Shown: positions 45,140 to 54,696, counted from the stretch's first letter. The stretch is 64,000 bases of DNA from Pseudomonas khavaziana (GCF_019145205.1 NZ_JAHSTT010000005.1:248001-312000); one strand, 5' to 3'. Notes: generated from the letters alone by a model not told the origin. Numbers and translations are program-made.

Positions 45140-46297
45140 TCATAAGGCATTCCTGAGGGTTTGCAGGCACGCTACCTGTCGGCTGAAATCGGCACTGGAG
45201 AGCCGTTTCAGCGCTAGTGGTTCAAGCGCCTGGCTGATGATATGGGAAGGTTGCCGTGTCAGGTGTTCCAGCACCTGCCGTTGCTTTACGCTGTCGAGGT
45301 GTTCAAAGCCTGGGTGGCGGCGCCGGGCGGCGCGCAGGAGGTCGAGCTGCAAGGCTCGCAGCAAGGTGCCCTGGCCGCTGCGGCGCAGCAGGAAATCGGC
45401 ACTGGCCTTCAAGTGTTCCTGTAGCTGCCGACGAGCCTTGGGCGCCGGAGCCTGGGCGGGGCCGTGGCGCATGCCGGCCTGCCACAGCGCCAGGACAACC
45501 AGTGCTGCGAGGGCGACGAGGGCCTGGGGGAAATAACGCAGCAACAGGGTAAACAGATCGTCCACGTCACTGTTGAACAGCAAGGTTACCTGGGTGCCCT
45601 GGTTCAGGTACCAGAGCAGCCAGGCGTTATCGTGGTTGCCGATGCCAGGGGTTTTCCACAGGTCGCTGTCGGTCACCACCGTGACACGGCCTTGTCCCAG
45701 GTTCAGTTGCATCAGATGGCTGGACTGCGCGCTGTTGGCAGAGAACTGTGCCAGGTGCTTGGGGTCGATGAGGTTGAAGTCGGTGTCAAAACTGAAATGC
45801 GCAGGGGCGGTTTCGTTGTCGACGTAGAGTTTGGTCAGGTCCGGTGCCGGCTTTTTACGAGGCCGTGGCGGATCGTCGAAGGTCTCGCTCAAGGTTTGAC
45901 GGATATTGAGGCGATCAAGCAACAGATCGCCACTTTTGCCGGTTTCTTCGTCCCACAAGGCCTCGGCGACCAAGAGCAGGTGGCCCCCGGCCTTGGCCCA
46001 CTCGAGCAGTTGCTCGACCTGGCGTGGAGTCATGTTGCTGCGATCCCCCAGCAGCAACAGACTATGGCCTTTGGCGGGCAGGTCGGCGAGGCGTTCAAGA
46101 CCGTTGGCGTGCTCCACTGTGAGGCCTTGCTCGCCCAGGAAATGCTCGGCAGCCAGATAGGGGTTGGCCCGGGCATCAGGCGATGGGCCGCGATCCACCA
46201 CTTCGTCGTAGGGAATTGCCTTGTGCCAGGCATACAAGCCGCCCATACCCAGCAGGCACACCAGCAGCAGTGCTACCCACACTAATGGGCGGTTCAT
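45140..46297 (-). CDS. DUF4350 membrane protein
   Basis: The 385-residue protein has an N-terminal membrane segment (VWVALLLVCLLGMGGLYAW), a DUF4350 domain with LSDxT-like GHSLLLLGDRSNMTPRQVEQL, a second membrane segment (about 262-280, FPQALVALAALVVLALWQAG) and a basic cytosolic tail. Its function is unknown but it is a fixed member of MoxR operons. Its start overlaps DUF4129 by 4 bases. Its stop CTTATGA marks the island edge; in an intact operon moxR would begin in that ATGA. Confidence 0.85.
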   Translation of the reverse strand: MNRPLVWVALLLVCLLGMGGLYAWHKAIPYDEVVDRGPSPDARANPYLAAEHFLGEQGLTVEHANGLERLADLPAKGHSLLLLGDRSNMTPRQVEQLLEWAKAGGHLLLVAEALWDEETGKSGDLLLDRLNIRQTLSETFDDPPRPRKKPAPDLTKLYVDNETAPAHFSFDTDFNLIDPKHLAQFSANSAQSSHLMQLNLGQGRVTVVTDSDLWKTPGIGNHDNAWLLWYLNQGTQVTLLFNSDVDDLFTLLLRYFPQALVALAALVVLALWQAGMRHGPAQAPAPKARRQLQEHLKASADFLLRRSGQGTLLRALQLDLLRAARRRHPGFEHLDSVKQRQVLEHLTRQPSHIISQALEPLALKRLSSADFSRQVACLQTLRNAL

Positions 46298-47823
46298 TGG
46301 CCCGCTCCGTCACTGAACAGTCCACGCCAGTCGTTGCATAGCTTCTTCTGGGCCGAGGAGGGAGGCAGGCGATGACCATAGGCGAGGTTTTGCCAGTGCC
46401 GTGTCAGTTCGTCACTGAATGCCAGTAACTGCGGCTGCTGCAAGCGATGCACGTGCTCCAGCACCTGGCCTTCGGTGTCGGCGCTTTTCAGCGGCAGGTT
46501 GTATTCGTGCAATAGCCGGCTGAGCAGGCCGCGATACAGCAGGCCGAGGGCTTCCCGTGGCTGGGTGGGCCATAGCTGTTCGGCGGCGCCGGCAAGGTCA
46601 TCGGGCAATGTGTCGGTGCCCAATTCCAAGCCGAACAGCTGGGTGGGCATGGCACTGGCTGTTTTCGGGCGAGGCCGTCGGCTGTGACTGACAAAGGCGC
46701 GCAACCATTCGCGGTAACGCCACACCACCAGCGCCAGCCCGCCAATCACCAGGCTCCATAGCAGTATTTCCAAGGCTTTAGCGACTTGCCCGAAGGCATC
46801 GCTGTTGAGGTTGTCGAGCAAGGCCTGGAGCCAGCGGGGTAGTTTTCCATCGCCATGGCCTTGGTTTCCGACCGGCGCCTTTTCTTCGCCAAACCGATAG
46901 CGTGTGACGGTTTCCGGATTCTTGAACGGTGGCTTTTCCAGCATCGCCTTGATGGATTGGCTGGCGGCCTGGGTACTGAGCGACTTGGGGCCAGGCGGTT
47001 CCTGGGCCATGGCTGATGGGCTGAGCTGCAGCAGTACCAGGCCCACGACCAGCAACAATGCTGGCGCAACACTGCTCAGGCGCTGGCGCAAGCGCCGGAA
47101 TATCAACTCCAGGTCCCAGGCCTCCAGGACCGTACGCCGATTGAGGTACAGGCTGAAACCGCAGGCGACGTAGATGGGCTCCCAGAACACCAGCGCCATG
47201 GCATAGAACGCGTTGCCCAGGTGTTCCAGCCATAGCACGTCCGAGCCCGTTGCCAAGGCCATCCGTTGCCAATCCCAGTCCAGTTCCACGTTTTGCGGGA
47301 TGAACAGATAGAACAAGGCCATGGCGCCGAACCACAGGCCGATTTCCAGGTGTACACCGATGATCGTCAGCCAGCGTGCGGCTCCGGCATTGCGTTGCAG
47401 TAATACCCCCAGGCGCTGTTGGCGCCCATGACCATCGAGACCTTCAAGTTGGCTGACCGGCAGGGTAAAGCTGCGACTCAGGCTCAGTCGCCGCCAGGTC
47501 AGGCTGGCGAACAGTTGCTCCTTCAGCAGGTGCGGCCAATGGCGAACGGCCTGTTTGAGGCTGGGTGTTTCGCCAAACAGGGCCTTGGACAGGATGTACA
47601 GCGGCAAGCGGTCAAAGGCCGGCTTGAGCCACCAGAACAGGAACATGGCCAGCGACGGGTAACGCCACATCAGCACAGTGAGCAGCATAAACACCGGCAG
47701 GCTTACCAGTGCCCAACTGCCCATCAGCAAGAGGCGATGTTGTCTGGCCATCAACACACCCAGGTCCATGGCTTCCCAGGCGGTACGCGGGCGAATCATC
47801 ACGCTGGAGTCAGTCAGGCGCAT
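46294..47823 (-). CDS. DUF4129 multi-pass membrane protein
   Basis: The 509-residue protein has several N-terminal membrane segments (about 32-60, 165-185, 205-230, 245-265), a periplasmic stretch and a last segment before a C-terminal DUF4129 domain (AAEQLWPTQPREALGLLYRG; LPLKSADTEGQVLEHV). DUF4129 resembles the C-terminal tail of transglutaminase-like envelope proteins. It overlaps both neighbours (14 bases with the SpoIIM-like gene, 4 with DUF4350), so the operon is tightly coupled. Confidence 0.85.
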   Translation of the reverse strand: MRLTDSSVMIRPRTAWEAMDLGVLMARQHRLLLMGSWALVSLPVFMLLTVLMWRYPSLAMFLFWWLKPAFDRLPLYILSKALFGETPSLKQAVRHWPHLLKEQLFASLTWRRLSLSRSFTLPVSQLEGLDGHGRQQRLGVLLQRNAGAARWLTIIGVHLEIGLWFGAMALFYLFIPQNVELDWDWQRMALATGSDVLWLEHLGNAFYAMALVFWEPIYVACGFSLYLNRRTVLEAWDLELIFRRLRQRLSSVAPALLLVVGLVLLQLSPSAMAQEPPGPKSLSTQAASQSIKAMLEKPPFKNPETVTRYRFGEEKAPVGNQGHGDGKLPRWLQALLDNLNSDAFGQVAKALEILLWSLVIGGLALVVWRYREWLRAFVSHSRRPRPKTASAMPTQLFGLELGTDTLPDDLAGAAEQLWPTQPREALGLLYRGLLSRLLHEYNLPLKSADTEGQVLEHVHRLQQPQLLAFSDELTRHWQNLAYGHRLPPSSAQKKLCNDWRGLFSDGAGQ

Positions 47824-48790
47824 GATGAGTCCGCCCGGCGAATATCAGGTAGGCGGCCACCAGCAGCCAGAGCGCGGCGCCCACCAGGTATTTGATCCAG
47901 GGGGTAATGCTGGTGGTGGAGGACCAGTAGGCTTCGATAAACGCAGCGATGAGCAGGAGCACCATGACACCGCAGAGCATCCGCACACTTTTGCGGGCCG
48001 CCAGGCGCAGGGCCTCGCCGCGTGCCAACCGGCCCGGCGCGACCAGTGACCAGCCCAATTGCAGGCCCGCGGCACCTGCCAGGGTGATGGCGGTGAGCTC
48101 GAACGCGCCATGGCCAATGGCAAATGACCAGAAGGTCTGGCCATAGCCAATCTCCGTAAGGTGCCCGGAGACCGCGCCGATGACCAAACCGTTGAAAATC
48201 AGGAAAAACACGCTGCCCAGGCCGAACAGCAGGCCGGCCGCAAACGTCTGGAAGGCGATGCCGATGTTGTGCATCACGTAGTAGCCAAACATCATCCAGT
48301 CTTCGCTGGCGGCACGCTCGGCGGCACGGCCCAGGCGGCTGGCCTGGGGGTCGTACATGCCCTGCATTTCGGCTACTTGTTGGGGGCTGACGATGCTGTA
48401 GATAAGGTCGGGAAACAGGTAGACCAGCAGTGCTATCCCCACCAGGCTGCCAAAGAACAGCAGGCCGGCGATCAGTACGAAGCGCCACTGCTGGCGTACC
48501 AGGCGTGGGAAGTCGGCGAGGATGAACGCCAGCGCGTTTGCCGGCAGCTGGCTGCGATGGCGATACAGCTGTTGGTGGCCGCGCAGCGCCAGTTGTTGCA
48601 GCGGGTCTACCAGGTAACTGCTGTAGCCGCGCTCCTGGGCCAGGGCCAGGTGCTGGCACAGACGTCGGTATTGATGAGGGAAGCCCGCGACATCGGCGGC
48701 CTTGGCTTTGCCTTGCTCCAATTGCTTGAGCTGTTCGGCAAAGGCTTGCCATTGTGGCTGGTGGCGGCTTTCAAAATGGCTCTGCTTCAT
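47810..48790 (-). CDS. SpoIIM/DUF95-family membrane protein
   Basis: The 326-residue protein has an N-terminal helical cytosolic region (about 1-100) and about five membrane segments. The DUF95/SpoIIM signature is visible in MFGYYVMHNIGIAFQTFAAG and GHGAFELTAITLAGAAGLQL. SpoIIM acts in peptidoglycan remodelling in sporulating bacteria; the Pseudomonas member's job is not known. The 4-base overlap with the RDD gene makes it the second gene of the operon. Confidence 0.87.
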   Translation of the reverse strand: MKQSHFESRHQPQWQAFAEQLKQLEQGKAKAADVAGFPHQYRRLCQHLALAQERGYSSYLVDPLQQLALRGHQQLYRHRSQLPANALAFILADFPRLVRQQWRFVLIAGLLFFGSLVGIALLVYLFPDLIYSIVSPQQVAEMQGMYDPQASRLGRAAERAASEDWMMFGYYVMHNIGIAFQTFAAGLLFGLGSVFFLIFNGLVIGAVSGHLTEIGYGQTFWSFAIGHGAFELTAITLAGAAGLQLGWSLVAPGRLARGEALRLAARKSVRMLCGVMVLLLIAAFIEAYWSSTTSITPWIKYLVGAALWLLVAAYLIFAGRTHHAPD

Positions 48791-49479
48791 GTCGGCCCCA
48801 ACAAGCCACGGGCCACACCGTTGAGCTGCTCCACGGCGCGGGCCGGGGGTACCTGCAGGGGCTCGGCGAGGATGGCGGCCAATTCATGCACCCGTTCGGC
48901 AGAGAGCTCGGCCTGACGCTCGGCGAAACCGAGGATGGCCCGCTGCTCGCTCAGTTGCAGTGCGAAGGGCAGGCGCAGGGCGGTGGCTTGAGGGATTCGC
49001 GGGCGCACCAGCGGCAGTTCGCGGTAGACCACCAGCGTGCCCGCGGCCAGGTCGCCAAGCCGCTTGAAATGCGGGTGTTGCAGGCAACTGATCGCACCGA
49101 GGAAGTAACCGAAGGGCAGCATGTCGACAAAGCGCAAGAGGTTGCGGATCAACGACCCCGACCAGCCAATCGGCGTGCCGTCGTCCTGTACCACCCGCAG
49201 GCCCATCACCTGTTTGCCTGGGGAGGAACCCTGGTTGAGGACTTCGAACAGCACCATGTACCACCAGCTCATCAGGAACAGCAGCAGAGAGCCTAGCCCG
49301 ACGCCAATGTTGCCAAGCAGCGCCAGGGGCACCAGCAGGATACCCATGATGATCCCACGCACGCCCAGGTCGAAGGCAAAGGCCAATGCCCGGGGTGGCA
49401 GGCCGGCAGGACGCAAGGGCAGGTCGATCCCTTCCGGCGTCTCGATCTGGTAGTGGGTATCCAGGGGTGTTGATGCCAT
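48787..49479 (-). CDS. RDD-family membrane protein
   Basis: The 230-residue protein has an RDD domain with the pattern PRALAFAFDLGVRGIIMGIL (Arg and Asp in the first segment), about three membrane segments and the GSSPGKQVMGLRVV motif. A soluble C-terminal tail of 80 residues follows. It is the first gene of the six-gene envelope operon split by the island. The ATG at 49479 follows AAAGGATCGCA; an ATG five codons earlier lacks a site. Confidence 0.87.
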   Translation of the reverse strand: MASTPLDTHYQIETPEGIDLPLRPAGLPPRALAFAFDLGVRGIIMGILLVPLALLGNIGVGLGSLLLFLMSWWYMVLFEVLNQGSSPGKQVMGLRVVQDDGTPIGWSGSLIRNLLRFVDMLPFGYFLGAISCLQHPHFKRLGDLAAGTLVVYRELPLVRPRIPQATALRLPFALQLSEQRAILGFAERQAELSAERVHELAAILAEPLQVPPARAVEQLNGVARGLLGPT

Positions 49480-49641
49480 TGCGATCCTTTGCACCGCGAC
49501 TAAGAGACACGGATGCTAGCAGTGTCGACGGTGGAAGCAACCCTTCAAGGTTTTGCTGGGTATTTATACAGTAAAGGTATCGCTGGCCCCGAGCACCTTG
49601 CAGCGCCTAGACTTTGTCGGTCTTCAGCACAGGAATAGCCC

Positions 49642-51069
49642 GTGACCTCGATTTTCTGGTACGACTATGAAACCACCGGTATCAACCCGCGCAGCGATCG
49701 CCCGCTCCAGGTAGCGGGTATCCGCACTGATCTGGACCTCAACGAGGTCGGTGCGCCGATCAACCTTTATTGCCAGCCCAGCGACGATATCCTGCCCCAT
49801 CCGGCTGCGTGCGCGATCACCGGGATTACCCCTGGCGTCCTGATGCAACAAGGCCTTGCCGAAGCCGACTTCATGACCCGGGTGCACGCCGAACTGGCCA
49901 CTCCAGGCACCTGCGGCGCCGGCTACAACACTCTGCGATTTGACGATGAAATGACGCGCTACAGCCTGTATCGCAACTTTTTCGATCCTTATGCGCGGGA
50001 GTGGCAAGGCGGCAACAGCCGTTGGGACTTGATCGATGTGATGCGTACTGCCTATGCATTGCGGCCCGAGGGCATTACCTGGCCTGAACAAGACGGGCGC
50101 GTGACGCTCAAGCTCGAGCGGTTGACCGAAGCCAACGGTATCGAGCATGGCCAGGCACACGATGCGTTATCTGATGTGCGGGCGACTATCGCCCTGGCGC
50201 GCCTGGTCCGGGAAAAACAGCCCAAGCTATATGAATGGTTGTTTCAACTGCGTAGCAAGCAGCGGGTCATGGATCAGGTGCGGTTGCTGCAACCGATGGT
50301 GCATATCTCCGGGCGCTTTTCTGCCGAGCGCCATTACCTGGGGGTGGTATTGCCACTGGCCTGGCACCCGCGCAATCGCAATGCCTTGATCGTCTGTGAC
50401 TTGGGGCTCGACCCGCAGGGGTTGTTGGACCTGGATGCCGAGACCCTGCGCGAGCGCCTTTACACGCGCCGTGACGAGTTGGCCGAAGGTGAACTGCCGG
50501 TGCCCCTCAAGTTGTTGCATATCAACCGCTGCCCGGTGGTCGCGCCGTTGAAGGTGCTGCGCCCGCAAGATCGCGAGCGTCTGCAATTGGATATGGATAC
50601 TTTTCAGGCACGGGCGCTGCGGCTAACTGACGCACAAGCAGTTTGGCGTGACAAGTTGGCGGCCATTTACGCCGAGGAAGATTTTGCGGCGAACCAAGAC
50701 CCGGAGCAGCAGCTCTACGATGGCTTTATTGGCGACCGTGACCGGCGTTTATGTGAACAAGTTCGCATGGCAGAGCCCGCGCAGTTAGCGCGTCAGCAGT
50801 GGCCGTTCGATGATCATCGTTTGCCGGAATTATTATTTCGCTACCGCGCGCGTAACTTTCCTGAAACCTTGAACAATGAGGAGCAACAGCGCTGGAAACT
50901 GTTCTGCCAGCAACGTTTGTCGGATCCGCAGTGGGGGGCACCGAATACCTTGCTGGCATTTAAGCAGGCGCGTGAGGAGTTGGCCGTTAGTGCTACATCG
51001 TTTCAGTGCAGGGTACTCAAGCAATGGCAGGACTATGCCGACTCTTTAGCCGCTCGACTGAATCTGTAG
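49642..51069 (+). CDS. sbcB: Exodeoxyribonuclease I
   Basis: This 475-residue cytosolic 3'-5' single-strand DNA exonuclease acts in mismatch repair and recombination. The DEDDh exonuclease fold has FWYDYETTGINP (Asp, Glu) at the N-terminus, GYNTLRFDDE, and HDALSDVRATIALARL (His, Asp) near residue 172. The C-terminal SH3-like and helical domains are present. It starts at GTG behind AGGAATAG and ends before a strong terminator. Confidence 0.95.
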   Translation: MTSIFWYDYETTGINPRSDRPLQVAGIRTDLDLNEVGAPINLYCQPSDDILPHPAACAITGITPGVLMQQGLAEADFMTRVHAELATPGTCGAGYNTLRFDDEMTRYSLYRNFFDPYAREWQGGNSRWDLIDVMRTAYALRPEGITWPEQDGRVTLKLERLTEANGIEHGQAHDALSDVRATIALARLVREKQPKLYEWLFQLRSKQRVMDQVRLLQPMVHISGRFSAERHYLGVVLPLAWHPRNRNALIVCDLGLDPQGLLDLDAETLRERLYTRRDELAEGELPVPLKLLHINRCPVVAPLKVLRPQDRERLQLDMDTFQARALRLTDAQAVWRDKLAAIYAEEDFAANQDPEQQLYDGFIGDRDRRLCEQVRMAEPAQLARQQWPFDDHRLPELLFRYRARNFPETLNNEEQQRWKLFCQQRLSDPQWGAPNTLLAFKQAREELAVSATSFQCRVLKQWQDYADSLAARLNL

Positions 51070-51096
51070 GTGGATAACTACAGAATATCCTGACAT

Positions 51097-51126
51097 TAAA
51101 AAACGCCAGCAAGCTGGCGTTTTTTA
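51097..51126. terminator. Bidirectional terminator between sbcB and mvaT
   Basis: AAAAAACGCCAGC-AA-GCTGGCGTTTTTT is a perfect stem with A and T tracts on either side, between convergent genes. Confidence 0.92.
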
Positions 51127-51160
51127 ATGTGTTGCGTATCGGGCGAAGGTCCGACCAGGC

Positions 51161-51535
51161 TTAGCCCAGCAGGGTAGCCCAACCTTCAACGACATCACCG
51201 CCCCACTTGGCTTTCCACTCTTTCAGAGTCTTGTGGTTGCCACCTTTGGTTTCAATCACTTCACCGTTGTGCGGGTTTTTGTACTGCTTGACCTTGCGAG
51301 CACGCTTGGTGCCGGTAGTTTTTACAGCGCCGCGTGGTGCTTTAACTTTCGACTCTGGATCCAGCAGCGCGATGATGTCACGCAGGGATTTGGAGTATTC
51401 ACCCATCAGGGTGCGCAATTTACCTTCGAATTCCAGCTCGGTTTGCAGCTTGTCGTCTTGGGACAGGTTCTTCAAACGAGCTTGCAGCTCTTTGATGGCT
51501 TCTTCGGTGGCGCGGTATTCGTTGATCAGAGACAT
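51161..51535 (-). CDS. mvaT: H-NS-like nucleoid protein MvaT
   Basis: The 124-residue xenogeneic silencer binds AT-rich DNA and represses acquired genes. The N-terminal coiled-coil dimerisation region (MSLINEYRATEEAIKELQAR) and the C-terminal DNA-binding segment (KQYKNPHNGEVIETKGGNHK, then TLKEWKAKWG) match MvaT of P. aeruginosa closely. The ATG at 51535 gives the exact family start. It is relevant here because the AT-rich island is the type of DNA it silences. Confidence 0.95.
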   Translation of the reverse strand: MSLINEYRATEEAIKELQARLKNLSQDDKLQTELEFEGKLRTLMGEYSKSLRDIIALLDPESKVKAPRGAVKTTGTKRARKVKQYKNPHNGEVIETKGGNHKTLKEWKAKWGGDVVEGWATLLG

Positions 51536-51884
51536 GTGGACTACCTTATGTAGAACGCTGATTGGCAGGGTGAGTGGCCCAATAATAGTCAGCCAATTTC
51601 GCCAAGTAAACATTTAAGACGGTGATTATGTGAATTAGATTGAATGTTTGTGGCAAAGCGCTGCAAACGAGTTAATTAATAGGCGCTGGGCAGAAAGATA
51701 ATCGCGTTAATTTCCGGTTAACTGCTCGTGTTTGCCTTATACGATCATACAGCGGTGGTAAAACCTTACGCGATTAAGGGGTGTTGCCAGGACCAGCGCC
51801 GCGAATAAGGCGTCAGGAATACTGCAGTTTTTCTGCGCAATCGCTAGAATAGCGGCCTTTGCGAAGTTCTGGAGTTTCCCCCTA
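51536..51884. other. Divergent mvaT-purU intergenic region
   Basis: AT-rich on the mvaT side (GAGTTAATTAATAGG), plausible for autoregulation by MvaT. A TAGAAT element at about 51847 may be the -10 of purU. No gene is seen. Confidence 0.4.
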
Positions 51885-52733
51885 ATGCGCACTTTTCGGC
51901 TGGTGATTGCTTGCCCGGACCGGGTTGGCATCGTTGCCAAGGTCAGTAACTTTCTGGCTTCCCACAATGGCTGGATCACCGAAGCGAGCCATCACTCGGA
52001 TGATCTCAGCGGTTGGTTTTTCATGCGTCACGAAATTCGTGCCGACACCTTGCCCTTTGGCCTGCAAGCCTTCCGCGAGGCGTTTGCGCCCATCGCCGAA
52101 GAGTTTTCGATGACCTGGCACATCACCGACACGGAGCAGAAGAAGCGCGTGGTGCTGATGGCCAGCCGCGAATCCCACTGTCTGGCGGACCTGCTGCACC
52201 GGTGGCACAGCGATGAGCTGGATTGCGAGATTGCCTGTGTGATCTCCAACCATGACGATCTGCGCAGCATGGTCGAATGGCATGGCATCCCGTACTACCA
52301 CGTGCCGGTCAATCCCCAGGACAAGGAGCCTGCGTTCGCCGAGGTATCGCGCCTGGTCAAGCAGCACGATGCAGACGTGGTAGTGCTGGCGCGCTACATG
52401 CAGATCCTGCCGCCGGAACTGTGCAGTGAATACGCCGGCAAGGTGATCAATATTCATCACAGCTTCCTGCCGTCGTTTGTCGGGGCCAAGCCCTATCACC
52501 AGGCTTCCCTGCGCGGCGTGAAGTTGATTGGCGCGACCTGCCACTACGTCACTGAAGAGCTGGATGCCGGCCCGATCATCGAACAGGACGTCGTACGCGT
52601 CAGCCACAGCGACAGTATCGAAGACATGGTGCGTTTCGGCCGTGACGTCGAGAAGATGGTGCTGGCCCGTGGCCTGCGTTATCACCTGGAAGACCGCGTG
52701 TTGGTGCATGGCAACAAGACCGTGGTGTTCTGA
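51885..52733 (+). CDS. purU: Formyltetrahydrofolate deformylase
   Basis: PurU hydrolyses 10-formyltetrahydrofolate to tetrahydrofolate and formate, balancing one-carbon pools. The 282 residues comprise an N-terminal ACT domain (LVIACPDRVGIVAKVSNFLA) and a formyltransferase-fold domain with VVVLARYMQILP, NIHHSFLPSFVGAKPYHQA and GATCHYVTEELDAGPII, which include the catalytic Asn, His and Asp. It is followed by a terminator, so it is a single-gene unit. Confidence 0.95.
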   Translation: MRTFRLVIACPDRVGIVAKVSNFLASHNGWITEASHHSDDLSGWFFMRHEIRADTLPFGLQAFREAFAPIAEEFSMTWHITDTEQKKRVVLMASRESHCLADLLHRWHSDELDCEIACVISNHDDLRSMVEWHGIPYYHVPVNPQDKEPAFAEVSRLVKQHDADVVVLARYMQILPPELCSEYAGKVINIHHSFLPSFVGAKPYHQASLRGVKLIGATCHYVTEELDAGPIIEQDVVRVSHSDSIEDMVRFGRDVEKMVLARGLRYHLEDRVLVHGNKTVVF

Positions 52734-52755
52734 CCAGCCCGTTGGGTTGAATAAG

Positions 52756-52792
52756 AAAGGGCCTGGGGGTAAAACTCCCCAGGCCCTTTTTT
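52756..52792 (+). terminator. Terminator of purU
   Basis: AAAGGGCCTGGGG and CTCCCCAGGCCCTTTTTT form a strong stem with a T6 tract. Confidence 0.92.
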
Positions 52793-52809
52793 ATTTGTAG
52801 GACACCCAC

Positions 52810-52992
52810 ATGACCGACCCCCTAGATAAAGCCACCTCCAGGGCGCCCGCTACCTTGGGCGAGGGCTGTCTGAGTCGCTACGACCCGGATGCGCTGGATG
52901 CCGAGGATGGTACTGATTTCCCCGGGGCTGCCCGCTTGTGGGAACAGCTGCAACAGGACGAGCCTTGCGTGCCCCCCGAAAAAGACGTTTGA
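52810..52992 (+). CDS. Small acidic protein, unknown function
   Basis: A 60-residue frame (MTDPLDKATSRAPATLGEGC...) begins behind TAGGAC, just after the purU terminator. Its last 143 bases run antisense to the end of the YbhN-like gene. Its composition (acidic, SRYDPDALDAEDGTDFPGAA) looks like a real soluble small protein rather than a shadow. If it is real, the opposite frame probably ends its useful fold earlier. Without a homologue search it remains a candidate. Confidence 0.4.
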   Translation: MTDPLDKATSRAPATLGEGCLSRYDPDALDAEDGTDFPGAARLWEQLQQDEPCVPPEKDV

Positions 52993-53956
52993 GCAGCGGT
53001 TTGCCGACCATCAATAGAAACACCGGTGCGCCGGCCAGCAGGTAGAAGTAATAGGTCACCGCCCGCCAGATCAGAATCGCCGCCGCGGCCGTGGACTTGC
53101 CCACCATGGGCGCCAACAGTGCCGCCGAGGTCAGCTCGGCCGCCCCGGCTCCGCCCGGCAACAGGCTGAATTGCCCCGCCGTCAATGCCAGCATCTGGAT
53201 CAGGAAGCTCCAGGCCCACTGCACATCGCCGCCCAGGCCACGCAGCGCCAGGTACAACACGCTGTAGCGCAATAACCAATGCAGGCTGGTCAGCGCAAAC
53301 ACCCGTAACAGCGTGTGCCAAGGCAATTTCAGGGTTTGGGTAAAGGCCGCGAGAAAGCGCAGTAATTTGCGCGCCCAGCGTCGGCGGGTGCTGGCGCGTA
53401 CTTTCAGGGTTTTGAGCGCCAGGCCGGTCAGGCGAATCAGGCGGCGATGATAACGCACGACCAGCCAGCCGCTGATGATCCCGCCGACCATCGATACCGC
53501 GCTGAGCCCCAGCAGCCACTCCATGCGTGGGTTGAGGCTATGGAACAGCGCATACAAGAGAATGCCCGCCAGCGCGCAGAGAAAAAACAGTAAGTCGCTC
53601 AACTGGTCCATGGCAAACACCGCGCTGCCATGGGCAGGACGTATGCCATTGCGCGCCAGCAGCGCCATCAGTGTCAGGGGCCCACCGCTGCCCCCGGGCG
53701 TAGCGCACATCGCGAACTCGGTGGAGATCACCACGCCAAGGCTTTTGAGCGGCCCCAACTGGCCGCGCTGCTCGCCGAGCAGCAGACGGATGCGCAGGCT
53801 GTTGATCAGCCAGCAGCCGATAATCATGGCAAACATCCCCAGCAATTGGGGCAAGGGGAACTGCCGCAGGCGCAAAAGGGTTTCGCCGCCGCCCAGCCAC
53901 ACGGGAATCACCAGCGCGATGAGCAGGGCCAGCACTAGCCAGATCAGTCGGCTCAT
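52850..53956 (-). CDS. YbhN/UPF0104 (LPG-synthase-like) membrane protein
   Basis: The 368-residue multi-pass inner-membrane protein resembles the flippase-like membrane domain of lysylphosphatidylglycerol synthases: SLLPGGAGAAELTSAALLAP near residue 240 is the family signature. The ATG at 53956 overlaps the deacetylase stop by 4 bases. The last 45 or so residues are hydrophilic, unlike the family, and lie antisense to the small gene at 52810. It is the last gene of a three-gene envelope glycoconjugate operon. Confidence 0.82.
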   Translation of the reverse strand: MSRLIWLVLALLIALVIPVWLGGGETLLRLRQFPLPQLLGMFAMIIGCWLINSLRIRLLLGEQRGQLGPLKSLGVVISTEFAMCATPGGSGGPLTLMALLARNGIRPAHGSAVFAMDQLSDLLFFLCALAGILLYALFHSLNPRMEWLLGLSAVSMVGGIISGWLVVRYHRRLIRLTGLALKTLKVRASTRRRWARKLLRFLAAFTQTLKLPWHTLLRVFALTSLHWLLRYSVLYLALRGLGGDVQWAWSFLIQMLALTAGQFSLLPGGAGAAELTSAALLAPMVGKSTAAAAILIWRAVTYYFYLLAGAPVFLLMVGKPLLKRLFRGARKARPVAAVPTSGQPRGNQYHPRHPAHPGRSDSDSPRPR

Positions 53957-54696
53957 GGCTGCGTCGCCAGCCAGGCGGCCTTGGTCTGTGGAGTGCGCCC
54001 AGCATTGAGCAGGCGTTGCAGGGTTTGTAGCCAGGCACGACGAGAAAACTCGTGGCGCATGTCCACCGGGTGCAGCCCCAACCGGATCACCGGAGCGCTC
54101 TGCCAGCGCTGCTCCCGTTGGTCGCTGAGGACTTTGGACAGGCCGCGCCGCCATGCGCTGCGGGCGCTCCAGACCAGGCCTGGGGCGTCGATGCGTGTGA
54201 AGTCAGGCAGTCGATAAAGATGCTGCGGGTCGCTGGTGTAGCTCAGCGGCAACTGGCGCAATGCCTGGCGGGTGCCGTCGCTCATCAACCAGGCGGGGGC
54301 GACAAACCCGTGCAGCGGCCAGTCATTGCGCTGAAATACCTCAATGCCAGCGGTAAGCCGCTTCAACGCTTCGGCCTGGGACAACTGGTAAAACTCGCCT
54401 TCATGGGTATAGATGCGCCGCATGAACCAGTCTTTTGGTGTGCGTGGCCTGGGCTGGTCGTCGCAATGATAATAGCCGTGCAAGGTCAGTTCATCGCCCC
54501 TGGCTACGCGGCTGTCGAGCAAGCGGCGAAAGTCGGCGTGGGCGGCCAGGTCGTCATGGCGATGGAAGTCCGGCACCACCAGCCAGGTGATGGGCACGTT
54601 GCCCAGTGCATCCACGGCCTCGACAAACGGCCGATAGTCGGCCCAGGTGCTCGGTGCTACATCGTGCAACACCAGCATGACCGAACGCTCAGCCAT
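53953..54696 (-). CDS. DUF2334 polysaccharide deacetylase-like protein
   Basis: The 247-residue protein has the NodB-like barrel pattern of DUF2334: LVLHDVAPSTW at the first strand (Asp), VPDFHRHDD and GDELTLHGYYHCD (metal-binding His region) and FVAPAWLMS. It is expected to deacetylate an N- or O-acetylated glycan, substrate unknown. It overlaps the glycosyltransferase gene by 8 bases and the YbhN-like gene by 4. Confidence 0.82.
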   Translation of the reverse strand: MAERSVMLVLHDVAPSTWADYRPFVEAVDALGNVPITWLVVPDFHRHDDLAAHADFRRLLDSRVARGDELTLHGYYHCDDQPRPRTPKDWFMRRIYTHEGEFYQLSQAEALKRLTAGIEVFQRNDWPLHGFVAPAWLMSDGTRQALRQLPLSYTSDPQHLYRLPDFTRIDAPGLVWSARSAWRRGLSKVLSDQREQRWQSAPVIRLGLHPVDMRHEFSRRAWLQTLQRLLNAGRTPQTKAAWLATQP

